Shown piece after piece: positions 8,745 to 17,882 of a DNA stretch of 62,402 bases. Origin of the DNA: Vallitalea sp. (GTDB lineage Bacteria; Bacillota; Clostridia; Lachnospirales; Vallitaleaceae); assembly GCA_025210235.1 (NCBI GenBank), contig JAOASG010000043.1:1-62402 (forward strand). Direction: 5' to 3'. The notes under the pieces are model-generated. The model worked only from the letters and a program-made list of their open reading frames with translations, was not told the origin of the DNA and made no database searches. Each line of letters opens with the position of its first letter. Position 1 is the stretch's first letter. A program made the position numbers and the translations under genes.

Positions 8745-9461
8745 CTATACATGTAATTTACTTTTCAATTTAGCTCTAAATTTTTCTGGTAACCCATGAT
8801 ATAGACTTAAAAGCAAAATACAAATAGAAAATGTACTTATAAGTACAATAACTGACCAAGTTAACTTAATGTAATTTTTAAATCTATAAGATATTAAACC
8901 TTCAATACAAATACATAAAATACCTATTGCACTAAATATATAAGAAGGTATATAAATTAGCTGATTTTGATGTTTACTTCTTTTATAAAGATAAAGATAT
9001 ACATATACAATAAATATTACAAGCAATATAATTATTAAAGCATACTTATAAAACCAAGTAATAGAATTATCTATACTATCAAGTTTATATGTTAATATAA
9101 TAGATGTTATTCCTATACCTAAAATATTATAAGCTAATTTTAAATATCCAAATAAAAAATATATATAAAACATAGCTGCAATAATGCAACTAATTACATA
9201 ATTTATACTTAATCTGACTGCTGGAAAAAATGCATTAACACTTAATAATATCGGTATTGAAAAAAATAGTACCAATATTAAAGTATAAAAAACTTTATTT
9301 TTTATATTGCTAACTCTATTTTTATAAATATTTTCTGCTTCTGGAAATCCATTATCAAAATATTCTTTTGTATCATTAATATTAGGTATTGGATATTCAC
9401 ATAACGGACATTTCTTTATACTGTTTTCTACCTCAACACCACATTTTGAGCAATAAGGCAT
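8745..9461 (-). CDS. Zinc-ribbon membrane protein (DUF6320-like)
   Basis: The N-terminus carries a four-cysteine zinc ribbon (CSKCGVEVENSIKKCPLC), followed by about six hydrophobic helices. It resembles the DUF6320 family of clostridial membrane proteins; function unknown. The ATG at 9461 is preferred over the GTG at 9470, because that GTG lies inside the Shine-Dalgarno-like GAGAGGTG and overlaps the TGA stop of the upstream acyltransferase gene. The tight coupling suggests the two proteins act together. Possibly part of an envelope acylation or lipid-modification unit. Confidence 0.7.
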   Translation of the reverse strand: MPYCSKCGVEVENSIKKCPLCEYPIPNINDTKEYFDNGFPEAENIYKNRVSNIKNKVFYTLILVLFFSIPILLSVNAFFPAVRLSINYVISCIIAAMFYIYFLFGYLKLAYNILGIGITSIILTYKLDSIDNSITWFYKYALIIILLVIFIVYVYLYLYKRSKHQNQLIYIPSYIFSAIGILCICIEGLISYRFKNYIKLTWSVIVLISTFSICILLLSLYHGLPEKFRAKLKSKLHV

Positions 9462-9466
9462 ATAAA

Positions 9467-10753
9467 TCACCTCTCGTTAGTTTCTATTTTCACATGAATA
9501 TCTAACTTTCTTATCTTTCTAAAAAATATTTTTTCAATTTCTTTATTTTTTGTAAGGCTCCCAAAGGAAATATATATTTTTGATTTATATGAAATCACCC
9601 CTACTTTTATAATATTCCCTTTACTTGGCGGAGGGTAAAACTCAAACCTATCAATTCTATGTTCTATTTCTTTTGGTAATTTTATTATTCCAAGATTAGA
9701 TATACTACTAGTATAACCACTCTCACCAAATCTTTGATAAATAACAGGCATTAAAAAATTCTTTAAAAAAAGAGGAATAACTCTAATAAGCATATTTTTT
9801 TCGTTTTTTACATTTCTAGTGATATACTGACTTAAATACTTCTTGTTTATACTTAATTCCATATAATTTTGTATGTTTCTAATTAGTTCTTCCCTACTAT
9901 ATTTACCTAGTCTAAGATCAATAGATGGAGTAATGCTTATAAAAAAATTCTTCATTGTATTAGATGGAAATATATTTCTTAAATTAACAGGTAAATTAAT
10001 CACTATTCTTTTTAATATTTTTTTTCTTTCATCAGGAGCTTTTGTATATACAAAATCCTGAATCGACTCAAAATATAATGCTAAAAGAAGTTCAGTAATT
10101 GTACATCCATAATTTTTAGATTGAATCTTCAAATCACTAGTATCTAATATACCCGTAATAATACTATATTCTCCTTTTTTAGTTAATTTAAAAGGAAAAT
10201 GCATTGCTTTTTTAGGAGCATCAGGAGTAGGGATACCTTTTTGATAATATTTATGCGTAGCATCCTCATATTCTTCTCTTCTAACAGAATTATTAATATT
10301 AAAAATACCTTCTTGTTCTCCACATTTAATACCTTGTAGTCTATAATATTCCACTAATAAAGTTCTCAAAAAAATAATTACCCCTGTCCCATCAGTAATA
10401 CTATGAGAGAATTCACAACTAATTCTTTTCTTATAATAAAGAACTCTAAAAGGAAATGTTTTTTTCTTTTTAAAAAACATAAACATACATGGATAAAACG
10501 TTTCCTTTTCAACTTTTGGATTGTGATTTGCATATTCAAAATAATACCAAAAAAGACCTCTTTTTAAATTAACTTTATAGTAAGGAAATCTCTTAATTAT
10601 ATTATCTAATGCTTTTTGTAATAAATCATGATTAACTTCTTCTAATAGAGTTGCTGATATTCTAAAAACAGTTGATACTCTAGTTGAAGTAATGGAAGGA
10701 TATAATTTTCCTGTATTGTCTAGCTTGTACCACTTTTTAACATAACTTGCCAT
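9467..10753 (-). CDS. Condensation-domain / alcohol acetyltransferase-like acyltransferase
   Basis: A 428-aa protein of the CoA-dependent acyltransferase fold (condensation-domain superfamily). The HxxxD catalytic motif is seen as HSITDG near residues 115-120, in the position usual for this superfamily, and a DFGWG-type second motif is not obvious. It has no signal peptide and is basic. It is translationally coupled to the zinc-ribbon membrane protein downstream and follows an SGNH-hydrolase gene, suggesting acyl transfer to a lipid or glycan at the membrane. Acceptor unknown; polyketide/NRPS partners are absent. Confidence 0.72.
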   Translation of the reverse strand: MASYVKKWYKLDNTGKLYPSITSTRVSTVFRISATLLEEVNHDLLQKALDNIIKRFPYYKVNLKRGLFWYYFEYANHNPKVEKETFYPCMFMFFKKKKTFPFRVLYYKKRISCEFSHSITDGTGVIIFLRTLLVEYYRLQGIKCGEQEGIFNINNSVRREEYEDATHKYYQKGIPTPDAPKKAMHFPFKLTKKGEYSIITGILDTSDLKIQSKNYGCTITELLLALYFESIQDFVYTKAPDERKKILKRIVINLPVNLRNIFPSNTMKNFFISITPSIDLRLGKYSREELIRNIQNYMELSINKKYLSQYITRNVKNEKNMLIRVIPLFLKNFLMPVIYQRFGESGYTSSISNLGIIKLPKEIEHRIDRFEFYPPPSKGNIIKVGVISYKSKIYISFGSLTKNKEIEKIFFRKIRKLDIHVKIETNER

Positions 10754-10805
10754 ATAATCACCAATATTTTCTAATTAGGCTACTAAAAGTGTCCTAATTT
10801 TTAAT

Positions 10806-11498
10806 CTATAAGTATTTGTATAACCCTTTCGCCACTACTTCATATCCTAGTGGTGATATGTGTAGTCCTTCCAATGTATATTTATATTTAAGTTCTCCGT
10901 CTTCATCTTGTAATAATGAATTTATATCTATATAAGTAATATCACGTTTTTTTGATAAGCTAATCAAATTTTGATTTATACTATTTATTTGTTCATTATT
11001 TCTTACCCCTACTACTGCTTTTCTTATTTTATTTTGTCCTTCTTTACGTATTGGATAAAGAGATTGTAAATATATTTTAGTTTGCGGTAATTTTTCTTTA
11101 ATATTTATAATAATTCTATCTATATTATTTATTATATATTCTCTCTCTTTTTTATTTCCTAAATCATTTGTTCCAATAAGCAAAAAAACTTTTTCTGGTT
11201 TTACGTTGTATACACTCTCTTGTAGTCTATTTAATACTCCATCTGTTGTATCTCCAGAAATACCTCTATTTATTACATAATGTTCTGGAAAAAATTCTGA
11301 AGTAATGAAGTGTTCTGTAAGAGAGTCGCCCAGAAATACAATTCCCCCAGGCTTTAATCCTTTATTCAACTTTTTAAAATAAGCAATTCTATGTTTATAA
11401 TGATAAGGCTGCAAATGAATTGGCATATTTTTCTTTTTTACATATATATCTAAAAGTAGTATAGATATTATAAATAGTAGATATTTAGATTTTCTCAT
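10806..11498 (-). CDS. SGNH/GDSL-type esterase
   Basis: A 230-aa GDSL-family hydrolase with an N-terminal signal anchor (about residues 4-20). Block I FLGDSLTEHF holds the nucleophile Ser, block III reads LIGTNDLG (Asn), and a C-terminal GLHISPLGY supplies the His. Members are lipases, thioesterases or acetylesterases; here the anchor places the catalytic domain outside the membrane. Its neighbours are an acyltransferase and a membrane glycosyltransferase, which fits removal or exchange of acyl groups on a surface glycan or lipid. Substrate is not predictable. Confidence 0.85.
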   Translation of the reverse strand: MRKSKYLLFIISILLLDIYVKKKNMPIHLQPYHYKHRIAYFKKLNKGLKPGGIVFLGDSLTEHFITSEFFPEHYVINRGISGDTTDGVLNRLQESVYNVKPEKVFLLIGTNDLGNKKEREYIINNIDRIIINIKEKLPQTKIYLQSLYPIRKEGQNKIRKAVVGVRNNEQINSINQNLISLSKKRDITYIDINSLLQDEDGELKYKYTLEGLHISPLGYEVVAKGLYKYL

Positions 11499-11508
11499 AA
11501 TGTGGTCT

Positions 11509-11530
11509 CCTTAGTTTTGCAATTACCTAT
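11509..11530. repeat. Solo end of the 113-bp palindromic element
   Basis: The first 21 bases here (CCTTAGTTTTGCAATTACCT plus A) are identical to the right end of copy B at 17831-17851, including the 15-bp terminal repeat, but there is no second arm. It overlaps the 3' end of the glycosyltransferase gene and supplies its TAA stop (11523-11525), so an excision or truncated insertion may have set the C-terminus of that protein. Confidence 0.65.
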
Positions 11531-12971
11531 GTTTATAAGTTTTGAGTTTCCCATATCTTGAATTATCAATAGTATTTTTCAGTAGCCTAAATCCATTTCC
11601 TGCTAATATAAATATTATACCCATCATTTCATATTTGTATCTAGAACTAATTTCAATAAAGAAATGAATTCCTGTATATACAGTCAAACTATAGTATAGA
11701 TAATATAAATATTTATCTTTGTCTTCTTTATATTCTTTAATTAATCCATATAAACATATAGAAATAATTAATATATATATCATCTTTTCAAGCTCTTTTA
11801 TATTCTTAATTATAATATCAAAATTAAATCCATATTTAATAATATTTTTACCGGTTAGCTGTGGAAAAGAATAGTAAAAGAATTCATAATCACCCCACAT
11901 GTACTTTATTTTACGTATCATTAATTTTCCAAGTCTACTAGGTGGTATAGATAATCTTTCTATAATTAAGTCTTTTTCTTTATTTAATAAATTTTCATCA
12001 AGAGGTGCATGATACATATTAAGTTTTGCAATATCTTCTTGTGAATATCTACCAGATGAAGCCTCATTTAATCCTGCTACAAATTTCCAATAAGGATTAT
12101 TATTTTTTAATCCTGTATCAGTAATTCCTGTTACAATTAATAAGTTTGAAATACTATAAAAAATAACTAAATAAACTATAAGACAAGCACCAAATTGTTT
12201 AAAACTTTTAAGTGTTTTAAACTTATTAAAATCTACTCCAATATTTAAAAATGCTAATATAAATACAGCTAGTAAAAATACAATTGCCATAGGTCTAAAT
12301 ACATTACCTATTGCAAAAAATAATCCTGCAAATATCAAATTCTTATAATTATTATTTTTATTTTTTACTATATAGTAAATACCAAGATAATAAAACATAG
12401 TAGCTATATGTTGATTAGTTAAAACAGGAGTATATAATAATAATGTTATATATGTAGCATGTATTAATCCTGCAACTCTACCAGCAAAATCATTAAATAG
12501 TATTCTTCCTATTTTGTAAACTAATAAAGTGGTAATAGCAATATATAAACAGTTTAATATTTTTAACGTATTAATATTAATGCCAAATAATTTCATTACT
12601 ATTCCTTGATAAACTGCAAAGCCACTTTGATAAGCCCAAGTAGAAAAATACTGAAATTCCTTAAATGAATAATCCCCTGCAGCAAACATTTTCCCAGCCT
12701 TAAATAATAAGTTAAAATCAGAAACTGGAGTAGTTTGTATTAACAAACCCACAATTATCTTGCTGATAAAAGTACCTAAAAATAATATATACGCAAAATA
12801 TTTATCTTTTATTTTTAAACTAAAAAAATAAATCAAACCAAATAGTATTATGCCTGGAATAATATATAGTATATTAGCTTTTTTATAATATGCTATATTA
12901 ATACTCTCAAATAAAACAAGTCCCAAAAATAATATAATGTATATCTCAAATAATTTACTAATTTTTTTCAT
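11523..12971 (-). CDS. Membrane glycosyltransferase, GT39/PMT-like
   Basis: A 482-aa polytopic protein with about ten or more helices. The first extracytoplasmic loop carries the acidic motif TTPVSDFNLLFKAGK typical of PMT_2/ArnT-like enzymes, which move a sugar from a polyprenyl-phosphate donor to an acceptor outside the membrane. A C-terminal hydrophobic stretch and a basic tail (KLKTYKHR) end at a stop codon that lies inside a palindromic-element end. It is the first gene of the run 12971 to 8745 with the SGNH esterase, acyltransferase and zinc-ribbon protein, together suggesting decoration of a cell-surface polymer. Acceptor unknown. Confidence 0.75.
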   Translation of the reverse strand: MKKISKLFEIYIILFLGLVLFESINIAYYKKANILYIIPGIILFGLIYFFSLKIKDKYFAYILFLGTFISKIIVGLLIQTTPVSDFNLLFKAGKMFAAGDYSFKEFQYFSTWAYQSGFAVYQGIVMKLFGININTLKILNCLYIAITTLLVYKIGRILFNDFAGRVAGLIHATYITLLLYTPVLTNQHIATMFYYLGIYYIVKNKNNNYKNLIFAGLFFAIGNVFRPMAIVFLLAVFILAFLNIGVDFNKFKTLKSFKQFGACLIVYLVIFYSISNLLIVTGITDTGLKNNNPYWKFVAGLNEASSGRYSQEDIAKLNMYHAPLDENLLNKEKDLIIERLSIPPSRLGKLMIRKIKYMWGDYEFFYYSFPQLTGKNIIKYGFNFDIIIKNIKELEKMIYILIISICLYGLIKEYKEDKDKYLYYLYYSLTVYTGIHFFIEISSRYKYEMMGIIFILAGNGFRLLKNTIDNSRYGKLKTYKHR

Positions 12972-13104
12972 TGTCTAATATCCTTTCTAGAAAATAATTG
13001 AAAAGCATACTTATTTTATCATATTTACATACATAAACACAATATTGGTTTATTCTTTATTCAGACAAATTCATTACCAGATAACAACGAATTTTACCTA
13101 TAAC

Positions 13105-13130
13105 AAAAAAAGTAGCCTATATAGGCTACT
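13105..13130 (-). terminator. Rho-independent terminator of the galactose operon
   Basis: A perfect 20-bp palindrome, AGTAGCCTATATAGGCTACT (13111-13130), followed on the minus strand by a run of U (A run 13105-13110). It lies 19 bp past the galE stop and ends the operon that starts at 17551. Confidence 0.9.
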
Positions 13131-13148
13131 CAAGAAAATGTCAAAACT

Positions 13149-14162
13149 CTAATCTTCATATCCATTAGGATTATTATTTTGCCAACGCCATGAATCTCTA
13201 CACATATCTTCTATGTCTTTTTCTGCCTTCCATCCTAACTCTCTAAGAGCTTTTGAAGCGTCAGCATAGCATGTACCAATATCTCCAGGTCTTCTTTCCA
13301 CAATTTTGTAAGGAACTTTTGCATCTGTAGCTTTTTCAAAATTAGTAACAACATCAAGTACACTATACCCTGTTCCTGTACCTAAATTATAAGCTTCTAC
13401 ACCTTTCATATCCATTACTTTTTTTATTGCTTTTAAATGTCCATTTGCTAAATCTACTACATGAATATAATCTCTTACTCCAGTTCCATCATGAGTATCA
13501 TAATCATTACCAAATACACTTAGTTCTTTTCTCTTGCCAATAGCTACTTGAGTAATATATGGCATAAGGTTATTTGGTATTCCGTTAGGATCTTCTCCTA
13601 TTCTTCCACTTTCATGAGCTCCAATTGGATTGAAATAACGAAGAAGTGCAATACTCCAACTAGCATCAGAAACATAGATATCTTGTAATATTTGTTCTAT
13701 CATTAGTTTTGTGCTTCCATATGGGTTAGTCGTGCTTAATGGTAAATCTTCAGTTAATGGTGAAATGTTATTCATACCGTATACTGTAGCGGAAGAACTA
13801 AATACCATTTTTTTAACATCATGTTTTTTCATTAACTCGCATAAAATAAGTGTCCCTGTAATATTATTGTGATAATATTTCATTGGAATTGATACAGATT
13901 CTCCAACGGCTTTTAATCCTGCAAAATGAATAACCCCATCAATTTTATTTTCTATGAAAACTTTTTCCAAAGCATCTTTATCTAATAAATCTACTTCATA
14001 AAATTTAAAATCTTTTCCCGTTATTTCTTTTATTCTTTTAAGAGATTCAGGTTTACTATTAGAAAAATTATCAACAATTATTACTTCATATCCATCTTCT
14101 AATAACTGAACAACAGTATGACTACCTATATATCCAGCTCCACCAGTTACCAATATATTCAT
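13149..14162 (-). CDS. galE: UDP-glucose 4-epimerase
   Basis: A 337-aa short-chain dehydrogenase-type epimerase that interconverts UDP-galactose and UDP-glucose using bound NAD. The glycine-rich NAD motif GGAGYIGS is at residues 7-14, the catalytic Ser lies in SSATVYG, and Tyr/Lys are in NPYGSTK. Full length for the family. It is the last gene of the kinase, uridylyltransferase, mutase, epimerase operon and is followed by a strong terminator. In this setting it would convert UDP-Gal formed from galactose-1-phosphate to UDP-Glc. Confidence 0.96.
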   Translation of the reverse strand: MNILVTGGAGYIGSHTVVQLLEDGYEVIIVDNFSNSKPESLKRIKEITGKDFKFYEVDLLDKDALEKVFIENKIDGVIHFAGLKAVGESVSIPMKYYHNNITGTLILCELMKKHDVKKMVFSSSATVYGMNNISPLTEDLPLSTTNPYGSTKLMIEQILQDIYVSDASWSIALLRYFNPIGAHESGRIGEDPNGIPNNLMPYITQVAIGKRKELSVFGNDYDTHDGTGVRDYIHVVDLANGHLKAIKKVMDMKGVEAYNLGTGTGYSVLDVVTNFEKATDAKVPYKIVERRPGDIGTCYADASKALRELGWKAEKDIEDMCRDSWRWQNNNPNGYED

Positions 14163-14249
14163 CTATTCTCCTCCTTCAATTATTGAATTAAAACAAAATA
14201 GTCTCTATCATAGTATATATTTTTTATATAACTTGTACAATATAGATAT

Positions 14250-15659
14250 TTATATATTTAAAAACTCTTTCATCTCATTACATACTTTTTCTGCTTTTTC
14301 AATAGAATCCATCTCTGCAAATACACGTAGTAATGGTTCTGTTCCAGAGAATCTAGCAATAATCCAACCGCCATTTTTAAAGAATACCTTAACACCATCC
14401 ATATAACTTACTCTATCTACTTCAAAGCTAAATTCAGGTACTTGTTTTTCAGTGTATAATATGTTTAACAATCTTTCTTTTTCTTCTATATCGAAGCCAA
14501 AACCATGCTCAGCCATTTCAAAATTACCAAATTGTTCATGTATTTCATCAAGTAATTTAGATAAGTGTTTATTTGTAACACATATCATTTCAACAAGTAA
14601 AGATGCTGCAAATACTCCATCTTTTCCTTTAATGTGACCTCTAATTGTTAAACCACCACTACTTTCGCCACCAATCAGAGCGTCTGTTTCTTCCATTTTT
14701 GAACTTATATGTTTAAATCCAACTGGTACTTCATAGCATTTTTCACCAAAACCTTCAGCAATTCTATCTAATAAGTGAGTTGTAGCTAAATTTCTTACAA
14801 CTGGTCCACTCCATTTTTTATATTTAAGTAAATAATAGTATAGTAAAGCCATAATATCATTTGGATGAATAAAATTACCTTTTTCATCAATAATACCTAG
14901 TCTATCTGCATCACCATCTGTACCTATTCCAAGATCATAGCCTTTCTCAACAACATCATTTGTAAGCCTTCCTAATGTTTGAGCACTAGGGGATGGTAAT
15001 CTTCCACCAAAAAGTGTATCATGACGATCATGAATTAATTCTACTTCACATCTTGCTGTCATTAATATTGTTTGTAAGGATGTTTTGGACACTCCATACA
15101 TAGGGTCTAGTAAAATCTTTAATTGCTTATTTTTAATTGCTTCAATATCAACTAAATTAATAATAGTATCGATATAATCATTAAATGGATTATGAATTAC
15201 AATAGTTCCGTTATTAATTGCTTTGTCAAAATCAAGCACTTTAATATCTTTTACTTTTTCAAGTTCTTTTTCTATTTCATTTGTTACTTCAGCTGATGCA
15301 TCACGGCCACCTTCAGTAAATATCTTAACTCCATTATAATCTGCTGGATTATGACTTGCTGTAATAGCCGCACCATATTTTAATTTCATTTCTTTAGCAC
15401 TAAACATAATCATTGGTGTAGGAGCAATTCTATTAATAAAATAAACTTTTATTCCATTACCTGCTATTACTTCTGCCATCCACTTTGCACTTTTTTCAGA
15501 TAAAAATCTTCTATCATATCCAATAATAAATTCATTTGTATTCTCAGCAATCATTTTATTAGCTAACCCTTGAGATAATAATTGCAAATTACTTTTAATA
15601 AAATCTTCTCCGATAATTGCTCTCCAACCACCTGTACCAAATTTAACCATTTTTTTCAT
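14250..15659 (-). CDS. Phosphoglucomutase/phosphomannomutase family protein
   Basis: A 469-aa alpha-D-phosphohexomutase. All four family signatures are visible: the phospho-Ser loop TASHNPADYNG, the Mg loop GTDGDADRLG, the sugar-specificity loop GGESSGG and the phosphate-binding RFSGTEPLLR. It interconverts hexose 1- and 6-phosphates; GESSG is the form seen in enzymes of phosphogluco- or phosphomannomutase type. Lying between the uridylyltransferase and galE genes, it would pass glucose-1-phosphate into glycolysis. Exact sugar specificity is not resolved by motif. Confidence 0.92.
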   Translation of the reverse strand: MKKMVKFGTGGWRAIIGEDFIKSNLQLLSQGLANKMIAENTNEFIIGYDRRFLSEKSAKWMAEVIAGNGIKVYFINRIAPTPMIMFSAKEMKLKYGAAITASHNPADYNGVKIFTEGGRDASAEVTNEIEKELEKVKDIKVLDFDKAINNGTIVIHNPFNDYIDTIINLVDIEAIKNKQLKILLDPMYGVSKTSLQTILMTARCEVELIHDRHDTLFGGRLPSPSAQTLGRLTNDVVEKGYDLGIGTDGDADRLGIIDEKGNFIHPNDIMALLYYYLLKYKKWSGPVVRNLATTHLLDRIAEGFGEKCYEVPVGFKHISSKMEETDALIGGESSGGLTIRGHIKGKDGVFAASLLVEMICVTNKHLSKLLDEIHEQFGNFEMAEHGFGFDIEEKERLLNILYTEKQVPEFSFEVDRVSYMDGVKVFFKNGGWIIARFSGTEPLLRVFAEMDSIEKAEKVCNEMKEFLNI

Positions 15660-15674
15660 TCCTTTCGTCCCTCT

Positions 15675-16412
15675 TTAGTTGTCTTCTTCTTCTAAAACTT
15701 TTTCACAAAACTCTAGCTCTTCTACCGTATTCACACCATATACCTCATTTGTGTTATATATTGTGTGTGTTACTAATTTTTCGCCTTTTTCAATAACTAA
15801 TTTAGGTATATCAGTTAAGTAATATTCATTTTGTATATTATCATTTTTAAGTAATTTAAGATTTTCAAATAAGAATTTACTATCAAACACGTATACACCT
15901 ACATTTAACTCTTTTATTTCTAACTGTTCTTTAGTACAATCCTTTGCTTCTACTACACCTTCCATTTGACCTTGTTCATTTCTAACAATTCTTCCATATG
16001 CTGGTGGATCATCAATAACTGCTGTTAATACAGTACATGTTGCATTTTCTTTTTGATGAATTTCAAACATTTTTTCATAAGTACTTCTTTTATATAAAGG
16101 CATATCACCATATGCTACTAATATAGGTCCATCATAATCTTTAAACTCATCTTCTGTAACTAAAACAGCATGACCTGTTCCTAATTGCTGATCTTGACTA
16201 GCAAATTTATAATTTCCCTTTATTTCATCATAAATCATTTCCTTTTTATATCCAACAACAATTGTAGTATCTTCTTCTTTTATAAATGATAATGCATTTA
16301 ATACATATTCAATTAATGGTTTGCCATGAGCTTTTCTTAGAACTTTTGGCATATTATATTTTTCTGATTGTAATCTTGTTCCTTTTCCTGCACCTAATAC
16401 TATCGCTTTCAT
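15675..16412 (-). CDS. GlmU-like nucleotidyltransferase lacking the acyltransferase domain
   Basis: A 245-aa sugar-1-phosphate nucleotidyltransferase closest in motif to the uridylyltransferase half of GlmU: LGAGKGTRL at the N-terminus, PKVLRKAHGKP, QLGTGHAV, AYGDMPL, GRIVRN, VEAKDCT and NEYYLTD. The left-handed beta-helix acetyltransferase half (about 200 aa) is absent. The ATG at 16412 is chosen over 16421 since GlmU proteins begin MKAIVL and AGAGAGG lies just upstream. Between a galactokinase-like kinase and a mutase/galE pair, it probably makes UDP-Gal (or UDP-Glc) from the 1-phosphate and UTP, the role GalT has in the Leloir route. Substrate is inferred. Confidence 0.85.
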   Translation of the reverse strand: MKAIVLGAGKGTRLQSEKYNMPKVLRKAHGKPLIEYVLNALSFIKEEDTTIVVGYKKEMIYDEIKGNYKFASQDQQLGTGHAVLVTEDEFKDYDGPILVAYGDMPLYKRSTYEKMFEIHQKENATCTVLTAVIDDPPAYGRIVRNEQGQMEGVVEAKDCTKEQLEIKELNVGVYVFDSKFLFENLKLLKNDNIQNEYYLTDIPKLVIEKGEKLVTHTIYNTNEVYGVNTVEELEFCEKVLEEEDN

Positions 16413-16462
16413 TATAATCATCCTCTCTTTTCTATTAAAGGTAATTTCATAAATTAAAAATG

Positions 16463-17551
16463 CTAATTATTATCTACTCTTACGCCTGTATCTTGCTTTA
16501 AAATAACTCCCCAATAACCTTTAGCACATACTTTATCTAGTATTTGTTTACTGTCTTTTTCATGTGCATATACGTAACAGCAGCCACCGCCACCAGAACC
16601 GTTTATTTTGCCTCCAAGAGCTCCATTTTCATAGGCTGTTTCAAGAATTTCCTCAATCTTTGGTGTAGATATTTCTAGCCCATCTCTAAGATTTGCGTGG
16701 TGTCTTTTTAATAATGTTCCAAGCTTTTCAGAATCAATATTATCACTCTTGAACATTTTTTCTGCTTCTTTTAGTATTTTATAATTATCAATATTGGCTT
16801 TAACTTTTTCTAATTTTGCTAAAGACAATTTATCTAAATGCACAAGATTTTCTTCATCATATACAAAATCTCTTATGCTACTTATTCCATATTCTTTTAA
16901 CTCATCAAGCGCTTCAAGAACTGGATACTTTGCACTTGCTAATACTTTAGTTGTTTGTTTATCTTCAAGAGAATCAAATAAAATAAAACATCCTGGTATT
17001 TTTGTGTCTAAAGGCTCTACTAATGTTTCCTCTTTATTAAATGTTAAATGTAATAAATTACCATAAGCTGATGCATATTGATCCATAAGCCCTCCTGGCT
17101 CATTAAATTCTGTTACTTCTGCATCAAAACCTAAAAGAGCTATTTTTTCTGGATCATCTTTGTCTGGATGATTGATTAGTTCAAGAAGTACTTTTATAAA
17201 TACTACTGTCATTGTAGTCGATGAACACATTCCTTTACCGATAGGAATATCAGAATTCATATAGATATCAAAACCTGATTCGATAGAATAACCTTTACGA
17301 CGAAGTACATTAACAGCGCTTTTTATGTAATCTCTGTTGTTTTCATATACAATATCTTCATCTAAATTAATTATTTCTTCTCTTTCAATTCCTTCTCCTT
17401 TTAAACGAACATGAATAATTTTATCATCTCTTTTTGTTCCTTCAGCTCTAAATCTAAGATTAATAGCTGATGCAATTACCTCTAAATTTAAATAATCTTG
17501 ATGTTCTCCGAATAAGCATATTCGGCTTGGAGTTGATACAGAAATCTTCAT
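16463..17551 (-). CDS. GHMP-family sugar kinase, galactokinase-like
   Basis: A 362-aa GHMP kinase. Motif 1 is SRICLFGEHQDY (residues 9-20), close to the galactokinase signature; motif 2 is GKGMCSSTTMT (near 110); GGLMDQYASAYG carries the likely catalytic Asp; motif 3 is GGKINGSGGGGC near 330. It should phosphorylate a hexose or uronic acid at C1. Galactose is the best guess from the operon (uridylyltransferase, mutase, galE), but galacturonate, fucose or heptose kinases of the same superfamily cannot be excluded. It is the first gene of the operon, with GGAG upstream, and is divergent from an AraC regulator at 17883. Confidence 0.82.
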   Translation of the reverse strand: MKISVSTPSRICLFGEHQDYLNLEVIASAINLRFRAEGTKRDDKIIHVRLKGEGIEREEIINLDEDIVYENNRDYIKSAVNVLRRKGYSIESGFDIYMNSDIPIGKGMCSSTTMTVVFIKVLLELINHPDKDDPEKIALLGFDAEVTEFNEPGGLMDQYASAYGNLLHLTFNKEETLVEPLDTKIPGCFILFDSLEDKQTTKVLASAKYPVLEALDELKEYGISSIRDFVYDEENLVHLDKLSLAKLEKVKANIDNYKILKEAEKMFKSDNIDSEKLGTLLKRHHANLRDGLEISTPKIEEILETAYENGALGGKINGSGGGGCCYVYAHEKDSKQILDKVCAKGYWGVILKQDTGVRVDNN

Positions 17552-17694
17552 TTTAAATTTTTCTCCTTTTCATTTTGATTAGCTTACCCACATTAATAAC
17601 TTAATATTTATATAAAGTTTTAATAGTTTCTTAACTTATACGCTTATTGTAATCTACAATATACTAATTGTATTTGTATAATACTGAATTATAT

Positions 17695-17723
17695 TTGTAC
17701 AATCCTGCTTTTTAGTGTAAAAT
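17695..17723 (+). promoter_or_regulatory. Sigma-A-type promoter for the AraC gene
   Basis: TTGTAC (17695-17700), a 17-base spacer and TAAAAT (17718-17723). Transcription would start near 17730, immediately before the palindromic element, so the regulator mRNA would carry the hairpin in its leader. Confidence 0.55.
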
Positions 17724-17735
17724 AAAGTATATAAA

Positions 17736-17848
17736 GTAATTGCAAAACTACATTCAGTTGATTATTTAATACAATATGTTGGATTCCGGCATGTTATAAG
17801 AACTACATATTGTATGTAAAGAATTAAAATCCTTAGTTTTGCAATTAC
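17736..17848 (+). mobile_element. MITE-like palindromic element, copy B
   Basis: 113 bp with the same 15-bp perfect terminal inverted repeats as copies A and C, and reading in the opposite chromosomal orientation (same orientation relative to the gene transcribed through it). It is bounded by a perfect 16-bp direct repeat, AAGTATATAAAGTAAT, at 17725-17740 and 17851-17866, which overlaps the left terminal repeat by five bases. Such flanking repeats are a mark of insertion by transposition or of slippage. It sits in the predicted leader of the AraC gene. Confidence 0.8.
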
Positions 17849-17882
17849 CTAAGTATATAAAGTAATAAGAGGAGAGTTTATT

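Larger units (their letters stand above)
17552..17882. other. Divergent intergenic region of the galactose operon
   Basis: This 331-bp gap separates the galactose operon (-) from the AraC regulator (+). It holds a likely plus-strand promoter at 17695-17723 and a full palindromic element at 17736-17848. The part next to the kinase gene (17552-17690) is AT-rich; AraC-type operators are expected there but no clear repeat was identified. Confidence 0.6.

Noticed and set aside
16794..17066. Plus-strand open frames opposite the kinase gene, and similar shadow frames across the window
   Set aside because: They lie antisense to well-supported genes, lack ribosome sites and show Ser/Leu/Phe-rich composition typical of reversed coding sequence.
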